From Pontibacter burrus (lineage in GTDB: Bacteria > Bacteroidota > Bacteroidia > Cytophagales > Hymenobacteraceae), in NCBI RefSeq assembly GCF_010686685.1, contig NZ_JAAGWD010000003.1, positions 124,001 through 188,000 of the forward strand: a DNA stretch of 64,000 bases. The letters are read 5' to 3'. The translations under genes and the position numbers were made by a program. Of the stretch, positions 33,843 to 42,228 are shown piece by piece (the first letter of the stretch is position 1; the number at the start of each line of letters is the position of its first letter). The notes under the pieces are model-generated. The model did not search any database and had not been told where the DNA came from. It saw nothing but the letters and a program-made list of their open reading frames with translations.

Positions 33843-33998
33843 GCTTAAACTATAAGCTACTGACCATGGCTGGTAAAATAATAGGTGGTAACTATAGAAT
33901 ATCAGTTTTTAGCTTGAAAGGGAAGGTCGCTTTTAAAATTTGGTAGATTTTAGCGCTATATCTGTACCTTTACCCGAACAAGCTATAAAAACTACTTG

Positions 33999-34412
33999 AT
34001 GTTGCTCCACAAGGACGGGTTAATTGAACTGAATTACGAAGTCGCAAATGATATTCTCTCCATGGACTGGCCGGATCTCACAGGATTCACCATGCCGGAG
34101 ATAAGCTATTCGATCCGTAAGCTGATTGATACACTTCGCCATTATGATATTAAATATCTGCTGGTAAACTCGCAGCAAAGTAATGTGTCGGAGCTTACAA
34201 GGGCAGAATACCAGCGGGTGCTAATGGAGTTTGTACAACAACTGATGAACACAAGGCTGCAAAAACTTGCCCGTATATCGACATTTGATATTTCCCGGGA
34301 AAACGTGGTGGACGGGATTGCTGAAGTTGCCCTTATTCAGTTGGGCATACAGTTTGAGTTTCGGAATTTTCAGTACATGGAGGCCGCGCTTGACTGGCTT
34401 AGAGATAAGTAA
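33999..34412 (+). CDS. STAS/SpoIIAA-like protein, paralogue B
   Basis: The ATG at 33999 is preferred over the TTG one codon earlier. The 137-residue product is cytoplasmic and alpha/beta, with MLLHKDGLIELNYEVANDILSMDW, DIKYLLVNSQQSNVSEL, RLQKLARIS and a C-terminal MEAALDWLRD. This matches the final helix of the proteins at 32761 and 40117 (AALDWLLP, EALSWLLP). The family is divergent but the order of elements is the same. Function unknown; see the finding on the three paralogues. The convergent terminator downstream separates it from cspA. Confidence 0.72.
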   Translation: MLLHKDGLIELNYEVANDILSMDWPDLTGFTMPEISYSIRKLIDTLRHYDIKYLLVNSQQSNVSELTRAEYQRVLMEFVQQLMNTRLQKLARISTFDISRENVVDGIAEVALIQLGIQFEFRNFQYMEAALDWLRDK

Positions 34413-34424
34413 CGATAACATAAA

Positions 34425-34457
34425 CAAAAAAGCCTTACCACATGGTAAGGCTTTTTT
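34425..34457. terminator. Bidirectional terminator between paralogue B and cspA
   Basis: The perfect stem AAAAAAGCCTTACCA/TGGTAAGGCTTTTTT has a tiny loop. It serves genes converging from both sides. Confidence 0.93.
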
Positions 34458-34482
34458 GATGTTTGCAATCTTATATCAATTA

Positions 34483-34674
34483 CTAAGCGCGTCTTACGTT
34501 AACTGCGTTTAGGCCTTTTCTTCCTTCCTGCAATTCAAAAGTTACTTTGTCGTTCTCTTTGATCTCATCTACTAATCCAGTAACGTGTACAAAGTACTCT
34601 TTTGCTGAATCATCCTCTTTGATAAAACCAAAACCTTTTTCGGTGTTAAAGAATTTTACTGTTCCGTTATTCAT
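34483..34674 (-). CDS. cspA: Cold-shock domain protein
   Basis: This 63-residue single CSD is an RNA chaperone that melts structured mRNA. RNP1 is KGFGFIK (residues 13-19) and RNP2 reads YFVHVTG instead of the usual FVHFS. The OB-fold ends GLNAVNVRRA. The length is typical of CspA paralogues (63-70). The leader upstream (34675-34830) is AT rich with several T-runs and may hold the thermosensitive element common to csp genes, but I cannot show a structure. A bidirectional terminator follows. Confidence 0.95.
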   Translation of the reverse strand: MNNGTVKFFNTEKGFGFIKEDDSAKEYFVHVTGLVDEIKENDKVTFELQEGRKGLNAVNVRRA

Positions 34675-34851
34675 GATGTTTTTTTATTATACCCATACTA
34701 CACACTTCCTTTATAAAATGTTCAAGTTTTTGTTAAAACAGTAAAATATTTCGATAAAAAGTGCCTTCTTTCGCTCAAATCGCACTTTTATTTTTGTAAC
34801 CTGATTTTGATTTATACTTTAAGGGATAGACTATAGTTAGTGGCATGCTAT

Positions 34852-34886
34852 AAAAAACAGACCACAACCTTAAGGTTGTGGTCTGT
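34852..34886 (-). terminator. Terminator of barrel protein paralogue 3
   Basis: The perfect 14-bp stem ACAGACCACAACCTT/AAGGTTGTGGTCTGT is followed on the minus strand by TTTTTTA. Confidence 0.92.
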
Positions 34887-34907
34887 AAGCTAAAACATGC
34901 AAACTGA

Positions 34908-37325
34908 TTAATTGCCTGTCCGGTTCAGTTCGTCCAGGTTTACATTACGTTTCTTCGTTTCGAATGCGTTGCCTTTGTTAAAGTTGTAACGCAGGTGCAC
35001 TCTTACTGCCTGACCGCCGTGGTATTGATCGATCGTGTTCACGTTGCCGTCAACTACGGTATCTATTTTCACCATGCGGGATTTAAATATATCGGTAAAG
35101 TTTAAGGTTACAGCCAGTTTATCTTTCAGGAAGCTGCGCTTAAAGCCGGCATCTACCCACCACATCTGCTCAAACTCGAATAAGCCGTATACTCCTGGCC
35201 CCTGGTAAACGCCACTCAGTTCCAGACGGATGTTTTTTGGCAACTGTATATTGTGGCTGCTCATGGCACTGAGGTTGAGCTGCTCGGTGGTTTCAGTAAA
35301 GTCGTTAACCGTAGTTGTAAAGTGCTGGTAAGCCAATGTTATATTGTTATTGATTTCCCATTTGCCCGGCTTTACACGAATAGGGGCAACCAGGGTAGCA
35401 TTTGCACTTGTAAACTTATCCATGTTTCTACGCTCGAAAATGGTCAGGTTCTTGTCAGCATGGAAAACCGGTACTTCGCCAATAAAATCGGAAGTTACAG
35501 CATAGCCAAGCACCAGGTTATAGGTTTGCTTATACATCTGGGTTACCTCAAAGGAGTTTGTGTATTGTGGCTTCAGGTGCGGGTTACCAGTTGCCAGGGT
35601 GTAAGGGTCGATGTAGAACACGAATGGGTTCAGGTGCTCGTAATGCGGACGGTTAATGCGGCGGCTGTATTTGTAGCTTACCTGGTAATTATCGCTCACT
35701 TTCTGCTGCAGAAACACACTCGGGAACAGGTTCAGGTACTTACGGTCGTTTTGTTCGTTACGGGCTTTGCCTGTTGTATGCTCAGCACGTAAACCAGTCT
35801 GCAGGTTCCACTGCTCGCCGAATTTAACAGAGTAGTTTGCATAGCCAGCAATAATATCTTCCGTAAAAACAAAATGATTGCTTCGTTCCGGTACAAACAC
35901 GGCAGTATTATCGTTTATGTTATAGTAAGCCAGCTCATTATCTGACACCACATGACTGTACTTGGCACCCAGTTCCATTTTTCCTGTTTTACCCAGTGCT
36001 CTTGAAAAGTCTGTTCTGACAGAGTAAATGTCATAGTTGGTTGGGTTCAGATTTCTGAACTCGTTTACACGTGCCGGATCTGTGCCACCAACCCGTTCAA
36101 AACTGTGGTACATATCCGTTTCCGTATCATTTTTAATTGTGGCATAATCAACGTCGGCGGATAGGGTGGAGGTACCAAGTTTGCCTGTATAGTGCAGGTT
36201 AAATGTGCCGTTCTTGTAAGTGTTATCCATGTCAGTGTTAGACAGAATAAGAGTATCGTTAGGAGTGAGCCTGTCGGTACGTAGGGATCTGGTAAAGAAG
36301 GTGTTCTTGTTGTCGCCGTACTGCAGGTTGGCTATCATGCCTACGCTATGGTTTTCGGCCAGGTCGTAATCGGTTGCTAAGCGCAATGTTGGCGACAGAT
36401 TTTCTCTTTCTTCCAATCCATCCTGTGTCATGTATTTCTTGCCCTGAGCGGTGTTCATGATACGGCTTCCTTCCAGGTCGCGGAAGCGTGGGCGGCGCGA
36501 CAGGTCAGCATTTACTGATGTATTCCACTTGCCATGTTTCAGGTTTAAATTACCGCCGGTTGTCATACCATGGTAGCGGTTGTACTGGTAACCCGCATAA
36601 ACGCCGCCATTCAAACCAAATAGCAGGTTCTTTTTCAGGTTAATGTTGATGATGCCTGATGTGCCTTGTGCATCATACTTTGCAGATGGATTAGTAATGA
36701 TCTCCAGGTCTTTCAGGTTTTCAGCAGACATACCTTGCAGCAGGTTTTGCAGGTCTTTGCCACTCAGGTAAGAAGGTTTGCCATTAAGCAGGATCTGTAC
36801 ACCCCCTTTACCGTTCAGCGTAATATTTCCTTCCTGATCAACCCAAACGCCCGGCGACTTTTCGAGCACTTCGTAAGCCGTGCTTCCGGTTGCAAGGGCA
36901 GTGCCTTCCACACTAACAACCATTTTATCGGCTTCGTTAACTATAGTTGGGCGCAGGGCCTGCACAGTTACTTCCTTCAGCACTTTTGCATCAGATTTCA
37001 GCTGTAGTTTGCCAAAGTCTTTTGATGCAGCGCCATTAATAACAAAGACAGGGCTTTGCAGCTGCTGGAAACCAAGCGCACTGATCTTGAGATAGTAAGA
37101 GCCGGCAGCAGGCGTCTTGATTTTGAACTTTCCGTCCATGTCGGCAATGGCGCCGGTTACAACCGCAGCAGTGGCACTGTTTACCACTGCTACGTTTGCA
37201 AAACCGACAGCCTGGTTACTTTCATCATGGATGGTACCGGTAAGTGAACTCTCTGACTGTGCGTTTACAGAGGTAGTAAATACGCATATCAGTAGGAGCG
37301 TCAGTAGGAGATAGATCTTTTTCAT
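34908..37325 (-). CDS. Outer membrane beta-barrel protein with CarboxypepD_reg-like and plug domains (paralogue 3)
   Basis: The start at 37325 gives MKKIYLLLTLLLICVFTTSVNAQ, a good signal peptide; the longer ORF adds 21 residues that would lie across the promoter. The 805-residue product has a CarboxypepD_reg-like domain (about 27-110), a plug-like domain (about 120-225) with INLNGKGGVQILLNGKPSYLSG-type and TNPSAKYDAQGTSGIININL motifs, and a barrel of about 570 residues. It is the third member of this family in the window. The start codon lies in AAAACTATGAAA. A consensus promoter is at 37358-37388. Confidence 0.9.
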   Translation of the reverse strand: MKKIYLLLTLLLICVFTTSVNAQSESSLTGTIHDESNQAVGFANVAVVNSATAAVVTGAIADMDGKFKIKTPAAGSYYLKISALGFQQLQSPVFVINGAASKDFGKLQLKSDAKVLKEVTVQALRPTIVNEADKMVVSVEGTALATGSTAYEVLEKSPGVWVDQEGNITLNGKGGVQILLNGKPSYLSGKDLQNLLQGMSAENLKDLEIITNPSAKYDAQGTSGIININLKKNLLFGLNGGVYAGYQYNRYHGMTTGGNLNLKHGKWNTSVNADLSRRPRFRDLEGSRIMNTAQGKKYMTQDGLEERENLSPTLRLATDYDLAENHSVGMIANLQYGDNKNTFFTRSLRTDRLTPNDTLILSNTDMDNTYKNGTFNLHYTGKLGTSTLSADVDYATIKNDTETDMYHSFERVGGTDPARVNEFRNLNPTNYDIYSVRTDFSRALGKTGKMELGAKYSHVVSDNELAYYNINDNTAVFVPERSNHFVFTEDIIAGYANYSVKFGEQWNLQTGLRAEHTTGKARNEQNDRKYLNLFPSVFLQQKVSDNYQVSYKYSRRINRPHYEHLNPFVFYIDPYTLATGNPHLKPQYTNSFEVTQMYKQTYNLVLGYAVTSDFIGEVPVFHADKNLTIFERRNMDKFTSANATLVAPIRVKPGKWEINNNITLAYQHFTTTVNDFTETTEQLNLSAMSSHNIQLPKNIRLELSGVYQGPGVYGLFEFEQMWWVDAGFKRSFLKDKLAVTLNFTDIFKSRMVKIDTVVDGNVNTIDQYHGGQAVRVHLRYNFNKGNAFETKKRNVNLDELNRTGN

Positions 37326-37357
37326 AGTTTTATAGCGTTGTGTGATAATTGATGATG

Positions 37358-37388
37358 CAAATATAGTGTAAGGTACTTTGCAATACAA
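37358..37388 (-). promoter_or_regulatory. Bacteroidota-type promoter of barrel protein paralogue 3
   Basis: On the minus strand TTG (37388-37386), a 20-nt spacer and TATATTTG (37365-37358) match both boxes of the consensus. The -7 box is 32 nt before the chosen start codon, which also supports that start. Confidence 0.75.
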
Positions 37389-37714
37389 GGTACTATTGAA
37401 ATATGTTACACCTATTTAGATGAATGCTGGCTTTTTGTCTGTAAACACCCGGTACTTATAGTTTAAACAGGTAAAATTTTAAGGTAAGCATCAACCCAAA
37501 TAATGCATTGAACTTTTAAGTTTGGGCTAAAGATGTGCAGCAGGAGCAAAGGGTTGCCTGAAGTATTGAAAATATTAAAGCCCTTTGAGAGTTTATAGTT
37601 TACCAGCGGATATGGCTTAAGTCTAGCTATAGTTTAGGTTTTGCCTGATTACAAAACAGATAAGCGGATAACTATAGCGATTATTAAATTCTGAAAAGAT
37701 CAGGTAATAAAAAG

Positions 37715-37743
37715 TAAAAGCCACCTTATACAGGTGGCTTTTA
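37715..37743 (-). terminator. Terminator of the outer membrane protein gene at 37822
   Basis: The stem TAAAAGCCACCT/AGGTGGCTTTTA has a 5-nt loop. Confidence 0.88.
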
Positions 37744-37821
37744 GCTTATCAGGGTTTAATGTATAGGGTTGGTTTGGGGATCGGGACTACTCTCTGTTTG
37801 CTGTTATTGGGGATCACAGCA

Positions 37822-38697
37822 TTAAAAAGCAATGCCTAAGTTAAAGCCAAAGGCTCTCACGCCACCGAACGGACCGTTTAGCTTGCCAAACATACCATTG
37901 TCTTTTATAGTAGCATCTACATATTTTTTATCGCCAATTGTGAAGAGGTCTTCCACTTCGGTCTTTAGATCAGCTCTTTCCTGCTCGGTCAGCATGCTCA
38001 GGTCGGTAAGGGCTGATAAGTTGCCGGATAATTTACCGTAATGCGCGCCTACAATGTACCAGTCCAGCGTAACACGCTTCGCGATCAGCCACTGGGCACC
38101 AAACATAATACCACCGCCAAAACCTTTCAGTTCTGCGTTGTATGGCAGGTCGTGTTCAATATCAAAATCACCAACATACGTATCCAGGTAAGAGAGGTCT
38201 ACTGTAGTATACCTGCCATATAAAGAAACATACAAACCGCGTGCGCCAGCTTTTTTGCCGGAATAAAAGCGCAGCTCGCCGGTAATGGCACTCGTACCTA
38301 CGTTCCCTTTCTTCAGGTCCTCTTCAAAAGAATCGGTTTCCTCGTCGCTGGAGATGTCGGCTATTTCTATGGCTTTATCAACTATAGGCAGAGAACTGAT
38401 CTGGGAGGAGGGCATAAAACTATAGCCAGCAACAAAGGTGATTTTGCGTGCCAGCGTGCGCTCATAAGTGAAGCTATAGTTTCGGAAAGCCAGCGATGAC
38501 AGGTTCATCTTCACACTGTTTTTCCTGAATACCTCCGTGTCCGGCAGCACTGCAGGGCGAACAGAATCAGCTTCCAGCGAAGTCTGTATCGTGTTTGCGG
38601 CATCAACTGACAAGACAGGGTTTGAATTGTTTTTGCTTTGGGCTGCACAAAGGCCAACCGTTAAGCAGCAGCTTAATGTGAGTATAATGTGTTTCAT
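37822..38697 (-). CDS. Outer membrane beta-barrel protein (DUF3575-like), 291 aa
   Basis: It has a signal peptide (MKHIILTLSCCLTVGLCAAQ). The mature part reads as repeated amphipathic strands: VKMNLSSLAFRNYSFTYERTLARKITFVAGY, LRFYSGKKAGARGLYVSLYGRY, FGGGIMFGAQWLIAKRVTLDWYIVG and a final GVRAFGFNLGIAF, ending in an aromatic residue as expected for outer membrane barrels. An acidic loop lies near residues 115-130. The NLSSLAFRNYSFTYERTLA pattern recalls the small Bacteroidota DUF3575 barrels. The gene is alone and has a terminator. Function unknown. Confidence 0.8.
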   Translation of the reverse strand: MKHIILTLSCCLTVGLCAAQSKNNSNPVLSVDAANTIQTSLEADSVRPAVLPDTEVFRKNSVKMNLSSLAFRNYSFTYERTLARKITFVAGYSFMPSSQISSLPIVDKAIEIADISSDEETDSFEEDLKKGNVGTSAITGELRFYSGKKAGARGLYVSLYGRYTTVDLSYLDTYVGDFDIEHDLPYNAELKGFGGGIMFGAQWLIAKRVTLDWYIVGAHYGKLSGNLSALTDLSMLTEQERADLKTEVEDLFTIGDKKYVDATIKDNGMFGKLNGPFGGVRAFGFNLGIAF

Positions 38698-39016
38698 AAG
38701 CAGGGTGAAGGTCTGTGTACTTTTTCGTTAAGTATTACAATGATATCTGGCGTTAAAATATGAGTTACACTACTATAGTGTATAGTTGCATTGATTTGTA
38801 TCTCAGCGAGATGCAGGCCTTTGATGACCGGAACTTATGTTATTTCATAGTAATGGGAAGTATCCCTGAGAAGTGTTTCAAAGTTCTGCAGATTCGCAGA
38901 TAAATAGAATACCCACTTCTGAGTATTTATTACATTTCTAAATTAAAAGTGTAACTAAAATTGAGTGTTCCAATTAAATATTTATTTAACTATATTTAAA
39001 GGGTAAACACCAAGCT
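38698..39016. other. Divergent intergenic region, 319 bp
   Basis: It separates the minus-strand barrel gene and the plus-strand PAS-LuxR gene. The sequence TATATTTA at about 38990 is one mismatch from TAnnTTTG, but no TTG sits at the right distance. One CTATAG copy lies at about 38773. No further feature is seen. Confidence 0.45.
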
Positions 39017-39727
39017 ATGAAGTTACAGAACACGTCGGGCGACATGACGGAGCCTGTTATGCTGAAAGAACGGATAAAGCGTAAGATTGCAGAAGTTGAT
39101 GCCGTATCTGATATACTGCCTGCAGTGGTTATTATTCATAACATACAGGATGGGTTGGCTGTAGAGTATATGTCCAGGCGGGGAGCCGAGCTGCTGGGCT
39201 TTACGGTTGATGAAATTCGTGACCTGGGTGAAAATTACCATCACCGTTTCTTCAATTCTGAAGATGTGGAGCATTACCTGGTAAAAGCAAAAGAGCTTCT
39301 GGATCAGAATGATAACAACTATATCATATCGCTTTTCCAGCAGGTGCGGGCCTCGGAGCAGCACCCCTGGAATTGGTACCTGACCACGATCAAGATCCTG
39401 ATGTGGGATGATGAAGGCAAACCTCTTTTAACTATAAGCCTGGCCTGCCCTATAGATCCGCTGCATCATGTTACCTCCAAAGTGGCGCGGCTGCTGGAAG
39501 AGAACAATTTTCTGCGCTTAAACTATAGCCGTTTCAGTAAGTTGTCTGGGAGAGAACAGGAAGTGTTGCGGCATATAGCGCTGGGTAAGTCGGCAGCAGA
39601 GAGTGCAGATGAACTATGCATTTCCACAACTACCGTAGAAACGCACCGCCGCAACATCAAAAGAAAGCTCAATACATCCTCTTTTTATGAGCTTACCCAA
39701 TATGCGCGTGCTTTCGACCTGATCTGA
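39017..39727 (+). CDS. PAS-domain LuxR-type transcriptional regulator
   Basis: This 236-residue cytoplasmic protein has a PAS-like sensory domain (about 30-150; LPAVVIIHNIQDGLAVEYMSRRGAELLGFTVDEIRDLG, then HRFFNSEDVEHY) and a LuxR helix-turn-helix (about 170-232). Its HTH pattern is LSGREQEVLRHIALGKSAAESADELCISTTTVETHRRNIKRKL. There is no receiver domain. Ligand and targets are unknown. It is followed convergently by a stand-alone LuxR-HTH gene. The start follows CCAAGCTATG, similar to other starts in the window. Confidence 0.9.
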   Translation: MKLQNTSGDMTEPVMLKERIKRKIAEVDAVSDILPAVVIIHNIQDGLAVEYMSRRGAELLGFTVDEIRDLGENYHHRFFNSEDVEHYLVKAKELLDQNDNNYIISLFQQVRASEQHPWNWYLTTIKILMWDDEGKPLLTISLACPIDPLHHVTSKVARLLEENNFLRLNYSRFSKLSGREQEVLRHIALGKSAAESADELCISTTTVETHRRNIKRKLNTSSFYELTQYARAFDLI

Positions 39728-39759
39728 TCAGCAGATCCGTGCCCTGTTTCCTTATCAGT

Positions 39760-39969
39760 TCAGGAAAGTATAGACTCCTTATATGCCCAACAGATGAGCT
39801 GATAAGAATTTACAAATCCTTTCTTCTGTAGCATGTTGTACAGATACCGTTTAACTATAGCATCGGGCAACCCAAGCTCTCTGCTAATGTCAGCTTCTGA
39901 GCGGCCCTCTGCCAGCAGCTCTATAATTTTGCATTCGCGCCTACTTAATAATCGTGTATGTCTCTCCAT
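39760..39969 (-). CDS. Stand-alone LuxR-type HTH protein
   Basis: The 69-residue product consists of little more than one LuxR helix-turn-helix (RRECKIIELLAEGRSEADISRELGLPDAIVKRYLYNMLQKK). It lacks any sensory domain, so it may bind DNA constitutively or act as a dimerisation antagonist, as small GerE-type proteins do. It lies on the minus strand convergent with the PAS-LuxR gene, and the STAS-like gene is 147 nt upstream on the same strand. Length and composition are consistent with a complete small gene, not a fragment, though a remnant of a longer regulator cannot be excluded. Confidence 0.78.
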   Translation of the reverse strand: MERHTRLLSRRECKIIELLAEGRSEADISRELGLPDAIVKRYLYNMLQKKGFVNSYQLICWAYKESILS

Positions 39970-40116
39970 ACCTAAAAGCAGTATTGAAATCAGAAATGTG
40001 CCTGTAAACTAAGTGCTTACAATATGTGTAATCATCAGGCAAAATTCAATACTCACTTTTGGTGATTTTTGTGTAATAAAAGGAAGGGTTACAACTATAA
40101 ATTAGTTAAATTAAAT

Positions 40117-40557
40117 TTAGCTGCCAGGGGTCATCAGGTCTTGCAGGCGGTAGTGCTGCAGATTTGGCAAAAGCCAGCTAAGTGCTTCTTCAACTGTATC
40201 AAACACTTCCATTAAAACCTGCTTGCCAAAAATACGATAGGCCTTTTCGCGTATCATTCGTAATTCAGCATAATGTGTGCGTGAGTGAGGCGTAACAACC
40301 GCAACATATTTGATAGAGGTACTGGTAAGCATAAAGCTGAATTCTTCTACCACCCACTTCAGTTCAGCAACTGTTCGGGGTTGTAAAACAGTGCTGTCCT
40401 GCAGCCATAACCTGGTATCATGCTCCACCAACTTTTTGTAAATAAACTGCAGACCTGCTTTATATTCAGCCTGGTTTACGTCACGGGTCCACCTGCAATA
40501 GAGCAGTTGTTTCTTGCTGTCCAGCCGATACTCCAGATAATCTGCGGGATTTCCCAT
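40117..40557 (-). CDS. STAS/SpoIIAA-like protein, paralogue C
   Basis: This 146-residue cytoplasmic protein opens with DYLEYRLDSKKQLLYCRWTRDVNQAEYKAGLQFIYKKL, close in pattern to paralogue A (LLYSAFNRDLNHEEFKAAL). The centre LWLQDSTVLQPRTVAELKWVVEEF corresponds to A's LYWLLDSSRNN region, the strand SIKYVAVVTP to KAALVHNG, and EEALSWLLPN to AALDWLLPG. Family membership with A is clear by eye, and more remote with B. It sits upstream of the small LuxR-HTH gene on the same strand. Function unknown. Confidence 0.78.
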   Translation of the reverse strand: MGNPADYLEYRLDSKKQLLYCRWTRDVNQAEYKAGLQFIYKKLVEHDTRLWLQDSTVLQPRTVAELKWVVEEFSFMLTSTSIKYVAVVTPHSRTHYAELRMIREKAYRIFGKQVLMEVFDTVEEALSWLLPNLQHYRLQDLMTPGS

Positions 40558-40700
40558 TTAAATTTACAATGAAGCTAAAACAAAAATCGAAAGTTCTGCA
40601 GCTACACGAGGCCAAAGCCTTTAGCAGGAGCGTAAATATAACAAAATAGATTCGGTAAAAGCAATATAACTGCTTTATTATCAGTGGTATTTGAGCGGAG

Positions 40701-41162
40701 CTATAGTTCGGACTGTCCGTAAAGAATCAGCAACTCGCCCGAACCGGAAACATGATATTCCATGGCTTTCATCAGTGCTTCGCGTGTGCTGCCGGTTGGC
40801 AGGTCCAGCTTTACATCCAAGGCATACACCCTGAAAAAATACCGGTGCGTACCGATAGCAGGGCAGGGACCTTTATACAGCGTAGTACCAAAATCATTAT
40901 TCCCCATAATGCCGGCCGTTAAGCCTTCTTCAATATCAGGTTCCGGCGGAAGATCCCAGGCCAGCCAGTGAGTCCAGGTGCCGCCGGGAGCATCTGGGTC
41001 TTCAAGCAGCAAAGCCACGCTTGCCGTGTTGAGTGGCAGGTTTTCCAGTTTCAGTGGCGGGTTAATATTATCTCCGTCGCAGGTAAAGCGTCGTGGCATT
41101 TCCTCACCGGGCTCAAACTCAGAGCTGGTCAGGTTGATCTTGGTTAAAGTTGTAGTTTCCAT
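40701..41162 (-). CDS. YbhB/YbcL family Raf kinase inhibitor-like protein (PEBP fold)
   Basis: This 153-residue cytoplasmic protein has the bacterial PEBP signature: LTSSEFEPGEEMPRRFTCDGDNINPPLKL (about residues 11-39), LLLEDPDAPGGTWTHWLAWDLPP (anion-binding pocket, about 51-73) and GTHRYFFRVYALD (about 103-115). Bacterial members bind small anionic ligands; their biological role is largely undefined. The gene is alone on the minus strand. The motif GAGCTATAGTTC lies just after the stop codon. Confidence 0.92.
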   Translation of the reverse strand: METTTLTKINLTSSEFEPGEEMPRRFTCDGDNINPPLKLENLPLNTASVALLLEDPDAPGGTWTHWLAWDLPPEPDIEEGLTAGIMGNNDFGTTLYKGPCPAIGTHRYFFRVYALDVKLDLPTGSTREALMKAMEYHVSGSGELLILYGQSEL

Positions 41163-41395
41163 AAGCAGGCAGTATTACTTTATAAGCAGTAACAAAACCC
41201 AGTATGGGAATTAATATAGTGAGCTGGGTTACTGATGCTATAGTTATACGGGGTTCAGGTTTAATGATCGGGGGTAGGCACTTGCTGCTATAGTTGGTGG
41301 TAAAACGGGTAAGCGTGTATTTTTAGAAAGTAACTGTTTTTAACAAGTAAATAGGGCGCTCGTATACAAAATCAGATAAATGTATAATCAAATGG

Positions 41396-41404
41396 AAAGG
41401 AGGT
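41396..41404 (+). promoter_or_regulatory. Perfect Shine-Dalgarno site of hsp20
   Basis: AAAGGAGGT lies three bases before the ATG at 41408. This is unusual for the window, where other genes lack a recognisable Shine-Dalgarno sequence. It decides the start. Confidence 0.85.
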
Positions 41405-41407
41405 AAC

Positions 41408-41866
41408 ATGAGATCGCTAACCAGAAGAGATGAAAACAAACCTGCTGCCCGCAATATGTTCTCCGGTTTTTTCAGCGACATAGACCGCATGTTCGAAAAC
41501 GATATGTTTCTGATGCCCATGCATCTGAACAGATTCGGCAACATGCCCGCTGCCAACGTACGCGAAACCGATAAAGAATATGCCATTGAACTTGCCGTAC
41601 CCGGCATGAAAGGAGAAGACTTTGAAATAGAAGTTGACGAGAATATGCTGATGGTGAGCTGCCAGCAGGAAGCAGACACCAAAGAAGACAAGGAAGGTTA
41701 CACCCGCCGGGAATATAACTATAGTTCGTTCAGCCGTTCATTCAGGCTACCGGAAACTATAGCAGAAGATAAGATTAAAGCACAATATACGAATGGAGTG
41801 CTGCATATTACTGTACCTAAGTCTGTGCCCAAAGCGCAGCGCCGTAAGCGCATAAACGTAGACTAA
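41408..41866 (+). CDS. Hsp20/alpha-crystallin small heat shock protein
   Basis: This 152-residue ATP-independent holdase keeps unfolded proteins soluble. The N-terminal arm contains the phenylalanine-rich FSGFFSDIDRMFENDMF. The alpha-crystallin domain (about 48-140) runs from NVRETDKEYAIELAVPGMKGEDFEIEVDENMLMVSC through YNYSSFSRSFRLPETI to the conserved ITVPK. A short basic tail (AQRRKRINVD) replaces the usual IXI motif. The AAAGGAGGT ribosome binding site is the only canonical one seen in the window, suggesting strong or stress-tuned translation. A terminator follows. Confidence 0.94.
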   Translation: MRSLTRRDENKPAARNMFSGFFSDIDRMFENDMFLMPMHLNRFGNMPAANVRETDKEYAIELAVPGMKGEDFEIEVDENMLMVSCQQEADTKEDKEGYTRREYNYSSFSRSFRLPETIAEDKIKAQYTNGVLHITVPKSVPKAQRRKRINVD

Positions 41867-41880
41867 CATCAGCGTAATCA

Positions 41881-41927
41881 CAAAACAAAACGCCCCGGCA
41901 GGACAAACTGCTGGGGCGTTTTGTTTT
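41881..41927. terminator. Terminator after hsp20
   Basis: The stem AAAACAAAACGCCCC/GGGGCGTTTTGTTTT has a short imperfect centre, with T's following. Confidence 0.9.
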
Positions 41928-41943
41928 CAGACTTTAAAAAGAC

Positions 41944-42228
41944 TTATCTGCCTTTAGGATCTGTGCTGTCTTTGCCTAGTTGTTTAACTAATTTATTATA
42001 AACACCAAGCAGTAGGAAAGAAGGAGCCCACTGTCCGACAAACAAGGCTTCTTCGTCTTTTCTTAACACTTTAAGTGTAGCCGATACAGCCATAGAACCT
42101 AATGCTGCCCATAAGTAGATATCAGATGGTATTCTGGCTGTATACTCTTCGATAGCAGCTGCTACTGGTCCTTCCTGTTTCCTTGGGTTAAAGTTTTCTG
42201 CTTTGTTTTTAAGGTCTTGTGCTTCCAT
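41944..42228 (-). CDS. Small membrane protein, unknown
   Basis: The 94-residue protein has a polar N-terminus (MEAQDLKNKAENFNPRKQEG), a helix around 36-53 (SDIYLWAALGSMAVSATLKVL), a charged turn, and a second hydrophobic stretch around 64-80 (QWAPSFLLLGVYNKLVKQL), so it may be a two-helix hairpin. It has no signal peptide. Several Bacteroidota genomes carry short proteins of this style near stress genes, but I cannot name a family. The start lies in ATAACTATGG. It converges with hsp20. Confidence 0.72.
   Translation of the reverse strand: MEAQDLKNKAENFNPRKQEGPVAAAIEEYTARIPSDIYLWAALGSMAVSATLKVLRKDEEALFVGQWAPSFLLLGVYNKLVKQLGKDSTDPKGR

Larger units (their letters stand above)
37326..37821. other. 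Intergenic region, 496 bp
   Basis: It holds the promoter of the barrel gene (37358-37388), two motif copies (about 37627 and 37671) plus several TTATAGTTT variants, and the terminator of the next minus-strand gene at 37715-37743. No ORF or RNA gene is seen. Confidence 0.6.
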
